Counted from the stretch's first letter, positions 1 to 5,810 are shown. The stretch: 7,288 nucleotides of DNA from Nocardioides sp. (GCA_031177735.1 JAPSKJ010000106.1:1-7288); one strand, 5' to 3'. The notes: a model not told the origin generated them from the sequence alone. Numbers and translations: made by a program.

Positions 1-332
1 CCCACGTTGACCTCCACGGTGAAGTGGTGCTGGGCGAGGTCGACCTCGGCGAACCGGCCCGAGCGGAGCACCCCGGCATTGTTGACCAGGACGTCCAGCC
101 GGCCGCCGGAGGCGTCGGTGAACTCCGTCAGCGCCGACTCCCACGAGGCGGGATCGGTGACGTCGAGACGGCCGCCCACCGCGTTGCTGCCGATCTCCGC
201 GAGCGCGGACCTCACCCCGACCTCGTCGATGTCGTAGATCCCGACGAGGTAGCCCTCGGCGGCGAACTTCTTGGCGGTCGCGCGGCCGATCCCGGCGGCG
301 GACCCGGAGATGAAGATGGCGGGCTGCGTCAT
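1..332 (-). CDS. SDR family oxidoreductase, N-terminal part (3' end outside window)
   Basis: A classical short-chain dehydrogenase/reductase, an NAD(P)-dependent cytosolic oxidoreductase; the substrate cannot be told. Only the first 110 residues plus two bases are present, because the gene runs off the left edge. Visible landmarks are the Rossmann glycine motif GSAAGIG at residues 10-16, an Asp at residue 34 at the end of the second beta strand (in this family an acidic residue there usually favours NAD over NADP), the LDVTD turn at 56-60 that contacts the adenine ring, and the structural NNAG motif at 84-87. The catalytic Ser and YxxxK would lie beyond the window. The ATG at 332 has no Shine-Dalgarno but sits 7 nt after a TAGGGT -10 box, so a leaderless mRNA is likely. 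The family call is firm; function is unknown. It diverges from the MGMT-like gene and shows no link to the nucleobase genes. Confidence 0.93.
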   Translation of the reverse strand, partial: MTQPAIFISGSAAGIGRATAKKFAAEGYLVGIYDIDEVGVRSALAEIGSNAVGGRLDVTDPASWESALTEFTDASGGRLDVLVNNAGVLRSGRFAEVDLAQHHFTVEVNV

Positions 333-339
333 GGAGCCG

Positions 340-345
340 ACCCTA
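340..345 (-). promoter_or_regulatory. -10 box of the SDR gene, leaderless arrangement
   Basis: Read on the minus strand the box is TAGGGT, matching the actinobacterial TANNNT -10 pattern, with exactly 7 nt (339-333) between it and the ATG. This would start transcription at the A of the start codon. A weak -35 candidate, GTGACC on the minus strand (364-369), lies 18 nt upstream and matches 4 of 6 positions of TTGACA. Inference from sequence only. Confidence 0.55.
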
Positions 346-381
346 GCGGCGTTGTTACCGACCGGTCACCCGCGGCCCGGA

Positions 382-387
382 TAGCGT
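382..387 (+). promoter_or_regulatory. -10 box of the MGMT-like gene, leaderless arrangement
   Basis: TAGCGT fits TANNNT and is followed by exactly 7 nt (388-394) and then GTG at 395. The same geometry is seen at the SDR and AllH-like genes in this window. It argues for a leaderless GTG start at 395 rather than the in-frame GTG at 386, which overlaps the box itself. No convincing -35 is seen; CCGACC at 358-363 has an 18-nt spacer but matches poorly. Confidence 0.5.
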
Positions 388-394
388 GCGGCGC

Positions 395-697
395 GTGGAT
401 CCGGAGGAGTACGCCGAGGCCGTGCTCGCCCTCGTCGAGCGGGTGCCGCGCGGTCGGGTGACCACCTACGGGGCGATCGCGGATGCGTTGCACGACCGCT
501 TCGGCGGCGGGCCGCGGACCGTCGCCCGGGTGATGGCATCCGGCGCCGGAGGTGTGCCGTGGTGGCGCTGTGTCCGCGCCGACGGCACCCTGCCGCCGCA
601 CCTGCGCGACGACGCCCGCCAGGCCTACCTCGCCGAGGGGACCCCGCTGCGGCCCTCGGGCGCGGTGGACCTGCCGGCGGCGTACTGGCAGCCGTGA
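395..697 (+). CDS. MGMT family protein, alkyltransferase-like (ATL) type lacking the acceptor cysteine
   Basis: A single-domain protein of 100 residues matching the DNA-binding domain of O6-alkylguanine-DNA alkyltransferases. Numbering from the GTG at 395, the core runs from the PRGRVTTYGAIADAL segment near residue 18, with Tyr25 at the place of the base-rotating Tyr, through the recognition helix PRTVARVM near 40-47 (Arg41 at the arginine-finger position) to PWWR at 55-58. Active MGMT has PCHR and known ATL proteins have PWHR; here the acceptor Cys and the neighbouring His are both Trp, so alkyl transfer is ruled out. ATL proteins bind O6-alkylguanine and pass lesions to nucleotide excision repair; that role here is inferred. 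An in-frame GTG at 386 would add three residues (MRR), but it has no Shine-Dalgarno and overlaps the -10 box. The gene stands alone, convergent with the AllG-like gene. Confidence 0.88.
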   Translation: MDPEEYAEAVLALVERVPRGRVTTYGAIADALHDRFGGGPRTVARVMASGAGGVPWWRCVRADGTLPPHLRDDARQAYLAEGTPLRPSGAVDLPAAYWQP

Positions 698-720
698 GGC
701 GGTCGGCCCGACAGGAGTGA

Positions 721-745
721 GCGCCCACCCGGTCTGGGCGGGCGC
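721..745. terminator. GC-rich hairpin in the convergent gap
   Basis: Bases 721-730 pair with 736-745 around a 5-nt loop, giving a 10-bp stem with one A-C mismatch (727/739) in plus-strand RNA. In minus-strand RNA that mismatch becomes a G-U wobble, and 720/746 adds a second one, so the stem is better for the operon coming from the right. No U-tract follows on either strand, which is common for actinobacterial hairpin terminators. It lies 23 bp after the MGMT-like stop and 4 bp after the AllG-like stop, so it probably serves both genes. Confidence 0.6.
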
Positions 746-749
746 CGGC

Positions 750-2150
750 TCAACGAAGGTCCGTCACCGCTCCACGGGAGCGGGCGAGCTCGGCCAGGCG
801 CGCGAGGGCGGCGGGGAAGACCTCGGCGGGCGGGGTGACCAGGCCGGCGCCGACCTGGCCGGTGCCGGCGACCTTGCCGGCCATGCCGGTGTTGATCTGG
901 GGCAGGATGCCGGTGCGGCAGACACGGGTGACGTCGATGCCGGTGGGCACGCCCTGGAACTCCAGCACCGGGATCGACCAGCGCGGGTTCTCGGCCAGGC
1001 AGATCTCGTGCATCCGGCGGGTCGCGGCGAGCGCGTCGGGCACCGACCCGCCGACCAGCCGCACGATCGCCGGGGCGGTGGCCATCGCGAAGCCGCCGAT
1101 GCCGGCGGTCTCGGTGATGGCGGAGTCGCCGATGTCCGGGTTGGCGTCGTCGGGGCCGAAGTCGCCGAGGAAGAGCCCCTCGGGCACCTGTGCCGGTCCG
1201 GTGAACCACTCATCACCCGTGCCGGCGACCTGGATGCCGAAGTCGGTGCCGTTGCGAGCCATCGCCACCACCATGGTGGCGCCCTCGATGCCGCGGGCCG
1301 CGTCGAGCGCGAGCTTGCAGGCGGGCATCGCGAGGTTGAGGAAGAAGTGGTCGTTGCCGCCGACGAAGCGCAGCACCTCGGCCACGTCGGCCGGGTCGGC
1401 GCCGCAGCTGACCAGTGCGGGGGAGAGGTCGCGCAGCAGCATCAGCGTGCCGGCGCGGTTGCGGTTGTGCGCCTCGTCGCCCATCTGCAGCATCTGGGTG
1501 AGGATGCCGGTCACGTCGACGGGCTCCGGAGTGCCGGCGACCGCCCGCCGCAGCAGCGGGCCGAGCACGTCGCGCATCCATCGCAGCCGGGTCAGCACGG
1601 ACGGCTCGTAGGCGCCGTAGCGCAGCACCTTGCCGAGGCCCTCGTTGAGCGAGCAGAAGGTACGCCGCCCGCTGGCGCGGTCCTCGAGCACGAACATCCA
1701 CATGCTCGGCGAGACCACCCCCGCCATCGGGCCGACGGCGGAGTGGTGGTGGCACGGCTCGAGGGTGAAGTCGCCACGCTCGAAACGCGCGGGGGCGTCC
1801 TCGGGGTCGTCCACGAGCCCCTCGAACGCGGCCGCCGCCATGAGCCCGCCACGCAAGGGCCCGGACGCGCGCTCCCAGGTGATCGGTGGACCGGCGTGGA
1901 GGAACTGGCCGGCCTCGAGCCCGAGCACCTCGCTGGCAGGTGCCACGTCGACCAGGGAGGCGGTCACCCCCAGGACCGCCTCGACCGCGCGCCGGTTGGC
2001 GTCAGCGCGGAGCGGGTCGGCGGCGACCGTGGCGAGGTCGTCGCGGGTGCCGGGCATGGGCGGCCGCCAGTCGACGCGGGTCACCGGGACGCCCTGGGCG
2101 TCGACGGCGTCGGCAAGCAGGGGCACTCCGGTGGTCACGACCGCGGTCAT
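750..2150 (-). CDS. allG: DUF1116 protein, AllG (YlbE)-like, putative oxamate carbamoyltransferase subunit
   Basis: A 466-residue cytosolic protein of the DUF1116 family (E. coli YlbE/AllG and YahG). In E. coli AllG is reported as one of three subunits of oxamate carbamoyltransferase (EC 2.1.3.5), which phosphorolyses oxalurate to oxamate and carbamoyl phosphate. Conserved blocks visible are HAGPPITWERASGPLRGG (85-102), CHHHSAVGPMAGVVSPSMW (133-151), NEGLGKVLRYGA (169-180), QMGDEAHNRNRAGT (222-235), GNDHFFLNLAM (265-275), ARNGTDFGIQVAG (298-310), GDSAITETAGIGGFAMA (341-357) and INTGMAGKVAGTGQVGAG (419-436). The Cys-His-His-His run could bind a metal or the anionic substrate (inference). The reading frame stays open upstream to 2657, but the start at 2150 is fixed by a GGAGG 7 nt away, by its ATGA overlap with the fdrA stop, and by conservation beginning there. 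It is the last gene of the operon. The family is certain; the substrate is inferred from E. coli and could be another ureido acid. Confidence 0.92.
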   Translation of the reverse strand: MTAVVTTGVPLLADAVDAQGVPVTRVDWRPPMPGTRDDLATVAADPLRADANRRAVEAVLGVTASLVDVAPASEVLGLEAGQFLHAGPPITWERASGPLRGGLMAAAAFEGLVDDPEDAPARFERGDFTLEPCHHHSAVGPMAGVVSPSMWMFVLEDRASGRRTFCSLNEGLGKVLRYGAYEPSVLTRLRWMRDVLGPLLRRAVAGTPEPVDVTGILTQMLQMGDEAHNRNRAGTLMLLRDLSPALVSCGADPADVAEVLRFVGGNDHFFLNLAMPACKLALDAARGIEGATMVVAMARNGTDFGIQVAGTGDEWFTGPAQVPEGLFLGDFGPDDANPDIGDSAITETAGIGGFAMATAPAIVRLVGGSVPDALAATRRMHEICLAENPRWSIPVLEFQGVPTGIDVTRVCRTGILPQINTGMAGKVAGTGQVGAGLVTPPAEVFPAALARLAELARSRGAVTDLR

Positions 2151-3646
2151 CGCACGTCCTCCGTGGTGTCGCCGAGCAGGTCGATCGCGCGCCGGGTGGC
2201 GGCGGCGTTGGACAGGTGCACCTCGGCGCCCGCCTCGACGAGCGCGGCGCGTTGGCGGTCGAGATCCTGCGGGTCGCCGGCGCTGCCGACCAGGGAGACG
2301 ACCACGGGCCGGTCGACCTGCGCGAGCGCCGGAGCCAGGGTCGCGGCCGGGTCGGGGTCGGCCCCGTGGCCGAGCACCACGTCGAGCAGGAGCACGGCGG
2401 TCTCCGGGTCCGTCGCCGCCCGGCGCAGGTGCTCGAGGCGCAGGGTCGGGTCGATCATGGGGTGTGCGCGCCCGACGGTGAGTGCGTCGTCGCCGAAGTC
2501 GACGAACGTGTGCGCGGCAGCGGTCAGGTCGGGCCCGATCGCCTCCTCGGGCGTGAACGGGATGTTGGAGCGGATTGGCGCGTGCGGCTCCACGCCGCGG
2601 GCGATCAGCATGGCCTCGTCGCACAGCGTGCCGCCGGCGAAGAGGCCACGCAGCCACCGGCCGCCGCTGGCCGGTCGTGCGGTGCCGTGCACCGGCCAGG
2701 TGGGCACCTCGCGCCCGAGCGCCCGCAGCACCGCCTCGACCGCGGTGGTCAGGTCGCTCGCGCCGGCGGCCGGCTCGCCCAGCAGGGCGAACTGCACGGG
2801 GGTACGCAGCCCCCCGGCCGTCTCCCGGAGCGCATCGGCCACCTCGGCCGCCGGCGGCTTGGAGACGAGCACGACGAGCTCCACCCGAGGGTCGGCGTCG
2901 AGCCGCTGCAGCGCCACCCGTGTGGAGAGCCCGCCCACCTCGGCGGACAGGTCACGCCCACCCACGCCGAGGGCGGCGGTCACACCCACCCCGGCGTGGT
3001 CGAGCAGGGTGAGCAGCTGCTGGGTGCCGGTGCCGGACGCGGCGACGATGCCCACCGGCCCGGGCGGAACGACGTTGGCGAAGCCCAGCCCGATCCCGTC
3101 CACCACCGCGGTCCCGCAGTCGGGCCCCATCATCAGGGAGCCTGTGCGCGCGGCGGCCCGCTTGAGAGCGATCTCCTCGGCCACGGTGACGTTGTCGCTG
3201 AAGACCATCACGTCACGGCCGGCGTCGACGGCGTCCATCGCCTCCACGAAGGCGTGCTCGCCGGGCACCGAGACGAGCACGACGCCGTCGGGCGCCTGGC
3301 GCAGGGCGGACGCGGTCGTGCGGGCCGGGGCGACCTCCGCGGCGCCGCCCTCGGGGCGACGGGCCGCGGCAGCGAGGATCCCGGCGATCCCGTCGAGCAC
3401 GGCTGCCAGCTCGCCCTCGTCGGTGAGTCGCACCGCCAGGACCATGTCGTTGGGGGTGGCCTCCACCGGCACCTGGAAGCCCATCGAGGCGAGCACCTCG
3501 ACGTTGAGCGGCGTCGCCATGGCGACCTGCGCCGCGGCCACCCCGGGCAGCTGCTGGGCGCGCCGGCTCACGTCGAGGAGCGTGACGGAGTCGGCGTACG
3601 CGCCCGAGCGCAGCTCGACGTGCTCGCGTGCTCCGAGGACCGTCAT
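2147..3646 (-). CDS. fdrA: FdrA (AllF)-like acyl-CoA synthetase-related protein, putative oxamate carbamoyltransferase subunit
   Basis: A 499-residue FdrA family protein, related to the succinyl-CoA synthetase alpha fold. E. coli FdrA, now AllF, is reported to be a subunit of oxamate carbamoyltransferase acting with AllG and AllH. The N-terminus carries the family pattern RSGAYADSVTLLDVSR (13-28) and MATPLNVEVLASMGF (43-57). A nucleotide-binding-like half follows, with VFSDNV (148-153), the hallmark MGPDCGT (173-179), ASGTGTQQ (203-210) and GVGGRDLS (227-234). The second half has VSKPPA (261-266), GLFAGGTLCDEA (334-345), the very typical DFGDDALTVGRAHPMIDP (383-400) and LDVVLGHGADPDPA (421-434). 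Length is ordinary for the family. The start at 3646 overlaps the upstream stop as ATGA and has GGAG 8 nt upstream; the stop overlaps the AllG-like start in the same way. Nothing is missing or frameshifted. The family is certain; the reaction is inferred from the three-gene set. Confidence 0.94.
   Translation of the reverse strand: MTVLGAREHVELRSGAYADSVTLLDVSRRAQQLPGVAAAQVAMATPLNVEVLASMGFQVPVEATPNDMVLAVRLTDEGELAAVLDGIAGILAAAARRPEGGAAEVAPARTTASALRQAPDGVVLVSVPGEHAFVEAMDAVDAGRDVMVFSDNVTVAEEIALKRAAARTGSLMMGPDCGTAVVDGIGLGFANVVPPGPVGIVAASGTGTQQLLTLLDHAGVGVTAALGVGGRDLSAEVGGLSTRVALQRLDADPRVELVVLVSKPPAAEVADALRETAGGLRTPVQFALLGEPAAGASDLTTAVEAVLRALGREVPTWPVHGTARPASGGRWLRGLFAGGTLCDEAMLIARGVEPHAPIRSNIPFTPEEAIGPDLTAAAHTFVDFGDDALTVGRAHPMIDPTLRLEHLRRAATDPETAVLLLDVVLGHGADPDPAATLAPALAQVDRPVVVSLVGSAGDPQDLDRQRAALVEAGAEVHLSNAAATRRAIDLLGDTTEDVR
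2158..2162 (-). promoter_or_regulatory. Ribosome binding site fixing the AllG-like start
   Basis: GGAGG on the minus strand, 7 nt before the ATG at 2150 and inside the 3' end of fdrA. It decides the start within a frame that is open for another 507 nt upstream. Together with the ATGA overlap it suggests translational coupling. Confidence 0.8.
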
Positions 3647-4380
3647 GCCGCTCGCTCCAGTCGGCCGGCGGGTCGGCCCGCCAGTCCGGCGAGCGCGAGG
3701 CGCGCACCTTCCAGCAGACCGCGGCCGGAGGAGTGGCCGATCCGCGCCAGCACGTCGGCGGCCGCCGTCTCGGCAGGTGTGCCGAGCGCCGCGACGAAGC
3801 GCGCGAAGGCGGGGATCACCTCGCCGTGCATCGCACAGTCCAGCAGCGTCGCCGAGAGCAGCGTGGTGCGGTGCACGCGGGCGCGGACGGCCGCGTCGAC
3901 GCTCGGCGTCGCGACTGCGGCGGCGCGGTGCACGGCCAGCCAGCCGGCGAGCACGTCGTCGCCGTACGGCGTGAGGCCCTCGCCGGCACCCAGGAGCCGC
4001 TCCACGGTCTGCTCGGAGAGCTCACCGGACCTGGGCCGGTCGCCGGTCACCGCCAGGCGGGGGACCGTCACGTCGACCAGTCGGCCGACCACCACGGGGC
4101 GGCCGTCGAGGTGCAGGGTCCCCCCACGGACCTCCGCCCCGGCGACGGCCGCCCGGGCCAGGTGGGCCGAGGTCGTGCGCAGCGCGCACGGCACCTGGAC
4201 GGCCCGCTCGTCGACGATCCCCAGGCACCAGCCGTGCAGATCGAGGTAGACCGCGTGCGGACCCTGGTGGACCACCCGCAGCGCGCCGTCAGGCGCGGCG
4301 GCGAGGCGGTCGCGCAGGCGCGGAGGAGCGCCCACGGGGAGGGGCGAGCGGTCGAGGCCACCGGCGGTTGAGGAATTCAT
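3643..4380 (-). CDS. allH: DUF2877 protein, AllH (YlbF)-like, putative oxamate carbamoyltransferase subunit
   Basis: A 245-residue cytosolic DUF2877 protein, the family of E. coli YlbF/AllH, third partner of FdrA/AllF and YlbE/AllG in oxamate carbamoyltransferase. Diagnostic blocks are LLGAGEGLTPYGDDVLAGWL (129-148), TTLLSATLL (172-180), GEVIPAF (186-192) and IGHSSGRGLLEGARLAL (214-230); the glycine-rich GLTP-GDD loop is the family hallmark. The N-terminal half is less conserved and the first 25 residues or so are rich in Ser, Gly and Pro. The frame is open upstream to 4680, antisense to the regulator, but ATG 4380 is the natural start: it has no good Shine-Dalgarno (GAGG only 2 nt away) and sits exactly 7 nt after a TAGCGT -10 box, so it is probably leaderless. 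It is first in the operon and its stop overlaps the fdrA start. In E. coli the homologue comes third, after fdrA and ylbE. Confidence 0.9.
   Translation of the reverse strand: MNSSTAGGLDRSPLPVGAPPRLRDRLAAAPDGALRVVHQGPHAVYLDLHGWCLGIVDERAVQVPCALRTTSAHLARAAVAGAEVRGGTLHLDGRPVVVGRLVDVTVPRLAVTGDRPRSGELSEQTVERLLGAGEGLTPYGDDVLAGWLAVHRAAAVATPSVDAAVRARVHRTTLLSATLLDCAMHGEVIPAFARFVAALGTPAETAAADVLARIGHSSGRGLLEGARLALAGLAGRPAGRLERAA
3655..3658 (-). promoter_or_regulatory. Ribosome binding site of fdrA
   Basis: GGAG on the minus strand with an 8-nt spacer to the ATG at 3646, lying within the last codons of the AllH-like gene. It supports the start that overlaps the upstream stop as ATGA. Confidence 0.7.
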
Positions 4381-4387
4381 CGCCTCG

Positions 4388-4393
4388 ACGCTA
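4388..4393 (-). promoter_or_regulatory. -10 box of the allH-fdrA-allG operon, leaderless arrangement
   Basis: On the minus strand TAGCGT, followed by 7 nt (4387-4381) and then ATG 4380. A -35 candidate, TCGGCA (4417-4412), lies 18 nt upstream and matches 4 of 6 positions of TTGACA. This promoter overlaps the putative promoter of the divergent regulator, so one bound protein could affect both directions. Inferred from sequence. Confidence 0.55.
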
Positions 4394-4404
4394 GCCGCGG
4401 GGAC

Positions 4405-4410
4405 TACGGT
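4405..4410 (+). promoter_or_regulatory. Possible -10 box of the PucR-type regulator gene
   Basis: TACGGT fits TANNNT and would start transcription near 4417, giving a 5' leader of roughly 39 nt before the ATG at 4456. No recognisable -35 hexamer lies at 16-18 nt, so this is a weak call. The box falls inside the -35/-10 spacer of the divergent operon promoter. Confidence 0.3.
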
Positions 4411-4422
4411 GTGCCGATGTGA

Positions 4423-4438
4423 GGTTCTGCCAAGAGCC
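4423..4438. promoter_or_regulatory. Imperfect 16-bp inverted repeat, possible operator
   Basis: Arms GGTTCT and AGAGCC flank a 4-bp centre (GCCA); 5 of 6 arm positions are complementary and the sixth is a T-G pair. It lies between the predicted transcription start and the Shine-Dalgarno of the regulator gene, in the only 75 bp shared with the divergent operon, so it is a candidate binding site for the regulator itself. It does not match the Bacillus PucR box as I remember it. A short mRNA hairpin is an alternative reading. Confidence 0.3.
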
Positions 4439-4442
4439 CGGC

Positions 4443-4450
4443 GGAGGGAG
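4443..4450 (+). promoter_or_regulatory. Ribosome binding site of the PucR-type regulator
   Basis: GGAGGGAG, with GGAGG 8 nt from the ATG at 4456. This strong site fixes the start. The first codons, ATG TTG ATA, include the Ile codon ATA, which is rare in such GC-rich genomes. Confidence 0.8.
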
Positions 4451-4455
4451 CGCAC

Positions 4456-5748
4456 ATGTTGATAGGTGAGGCCGACCGGGACGACGCGATCGCGGCACTG
4501 GCCCGCATCGACGCCCTCCACCGCGCGCTGACCCAGATCGTGCTCGAGGACGGCACTTTGGACAACATCGCGGCGGAGGTCGCCCGCGTGCTCGAGATGG
4601 GTGTGCTGGTCACCTCCACCGACGGCCGTGAGCGCGCTGCGGCGGCCACCATCGACCACCGGGTGCTGCTCGAGGAGCACGACCTGGTCGACCCGACCGG
4701 TCGGATCCGGGTGGAGCGGCTCGGCGGCTCACGGGTGCCGCTGCCCAACTCGGCCGATCCCGCCCACCCCGCGGAGGCGCGCAGCCTGCGCGTCGCGGCG
4801 GGTGGGACGGACCTGGCGCGGCTCATCGCCGTGCGACTCGGTGGGGAGATCTCCGCCGACGACGTCCACGCGCTGGAGCGCGCCGCGGCGGTGGCCGCGC
4901 TGCTGATCACCCGGCACGAGGCGATCACGGCGGTGGAGAACAAGTACCAGGGCGACTTCCTGCGCGACCTGTTCCTGCACCGCTCCGGCGGACCCGACTA
5001 CGTCGCCGAGCACGCGGCCACGTTCGGGTGGGACCTCGACCGGCCGATGGTCGTGCTGGCGGCCGAGATCGACCCCCTCCCGCCGGAGGCCACGCCGGTC
5101 TCGCGGCTGGTGCGGCGGCAGTGGCAGGAGCGCTTCTCGGCGGCGTGGCGGCAGGTCACCCGGGGGATCGGCGCGGGCATCCCGACCGTCGACTTCACCT
5201 CCGAGGTGGTCACCCTGCTGCCGGTGGGCAGCGCTGACGACCCGGGCGCGGTCCAGGCGGCGGTGCGCAGGACCGTCACCGCCGTGGCCGGGGACAAGGG
5301 TGGTGGACGACGGCCGTTCTCGGTGGGGGTGAGCCGGGTCGCGCTCTCCCTCGACGACCTGCCCGAGGCCTACGCGCAGGCCCGCCGGGCGGTCGAGGTG
5401 GGCCGCCGGGTGCACGGGAGCGGGTCGACGACCTTCTTCGACCAGCTCGGCCTGCACCGGCTCATCGCGCTCATCCCCGACAACGAGGAGCTGCGCTCCT
5501 TCGCCCACGACGTGCTCGGCCCGCTCGCCGAGGCAACTCCCGAGGCGGCCGACCTGCGCGAGACGCTGCAGGTGCTGCTCGACACCAACTTCAACGTCGC
5601 CGAGGCCGCGCGCACGCAGTTCTTCCACTACAACACGATGCGCTACCGGGTCTCCAAGCTCGAGCGGTTGCTCGGCCCGCTCAGCTCCGATCCGCACCTG
5701 CGGCTCGACGTCGCCGTGGCGCTGCGGGTGCTCGAGATCACCGGCTGA
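4456..5748 (+). CDS. PucR/CdaR-family transcriptional regulator
   Basis: A 430-residue cytosolic transcription factor of the PucR family, whose members sense small metabolites, often from purine or sugar-diacid catabolism, and regulate adjacent genes. Residues 17-155 form an N-terminal alpha/beta sensor region (IAAEVARVLEMGVLVTSTDG at 38-57) that resembles a GAF-like domain more than the classic PucR N-terminal domain; this is uncertain. A helix around 156-178 (AVENKYQGDFLRDLFLHRSG) leads to the GGDEF-like CdaR middle domain, about 193-315, with WDLDRPMVVLAAEID and the typical SLDDLPEAYAQARRAVEVGR stretch. The C-terminal PucR helix-turn-helix spans about 365-428, with HYNTMRYRVSKLERLLG (391-407) as the signature. 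A strong Shine-Dalgarno fixes the start. It diverges from the allH-fdrA-allG operon and is co-oriented with the permease 190 bp downstream, so it probably controls one or both. Activation or repression cannot be told from sequence. Confidence 0.93.
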   Translation: MLIGEADRDDAIAALARIDALHRALTQIVLEDGTLDNIAAEVARVLEMGVLVTSTDGRERAAAATIDHRVLLEEHDLVDPTGRIRVERLGGSRVPLPNSADPAHPAEARSLRVAAGGTDLARLIAVRLGGEISADDVHALERAAAVAALLITRHEAITAVENKYQGDFLRDLFLHRSGGPDYVAEHAATFGWDLDRPMVVLAAEIDPLPPEATPVSRLVRRQWQERFSAAWRQVTRGIGAGIPTVDFTSEVVTLLPVGSADDPGAVQAAVRRTVTAVAGDKGGGRRPFSVGVSRVALSLDDLPEAYAQARRAVEVGRRVHGSGSTTFFDQLGLHRLIALIPDNEELRSFAHDVLGPLAEATPEAADLRETLQVLLDTNFNVAEAARTQFFHYNTMRYRVSKLERLLGPLSSDPHLRLDVAVALRVLEITG

Positions 5749-5760
5749 AATCACGGCCGG

Positions 5761-5776
5761 GTGACACGTTCGTCAC
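5761..5776. repeat. Inverted repeat GTGAC-N6-GTCAC
   Basis: A perfect 5-bp inverted repeat with a 6-bp centre, starting 12 bp after the regulator stop. It could be an operator half of the permease control region or a minor RNA hairpin. CGTCAC recurs at 5904-5909 in the permease leader. Evidence for function is weak. Confidence 0.3.
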
Positions 5777-5810
5777 GCCGCGGTCTCGATCAGCAATCTC
5801 TCACAACTGA

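Noticed and set aside
24..461. A 145-codon plus-strand frame over the SDR gene
   Set aside because: It is antisense to the SDR gene, whose minus-strand translation has the Rossmann and NNAG motifs.
2151..2657. N-terminal extension of the AllG-like frame by 169 codons to a start at 2657
   Set aside because: The extension is Arg/Ala/Gly-rich, overlaps conserved fdrA sequence, and the GGAGG-preceded ATG at 2150 is far better.
552..3974. A 1140-codon stop-free reading frame on the plus strand, antisense to the allH-fdrA-allG operon
   Set aside because: It is antisense to well-conserved genes, is full of Arg, Gly and His low-complexity stretches and has no family resemblance. Long antisense frames are expected where codons end in G or C.
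1886..4249. A 787-codon plus-strand frame antisense to fdrA
   Set aside because: Compositional artefact; the opposite strand encodes FdrA with every family motif intact.
4417..4422. Start-stop sequence ATGTGA at the predicted transcription start of the regulator
   Set aside because: The position is suggestive of a minimal upstream reading frame, but the promoter call is weak and a 6-bp match is expected by chance.
4381..4680. N-terminal extension of the AllH-like frame by 100 codons to a start at 4680
   Set aside because: It would run antisense into the regulator gene and across both promoters; DUF2877 conservation does not need it.
4729..5754. A 341-codon minus-strand frame opposite the regulator
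   Set aside because: It is a shadow of the PucR-type gene, with no recognisable domain and no plausible ribosome binding site.
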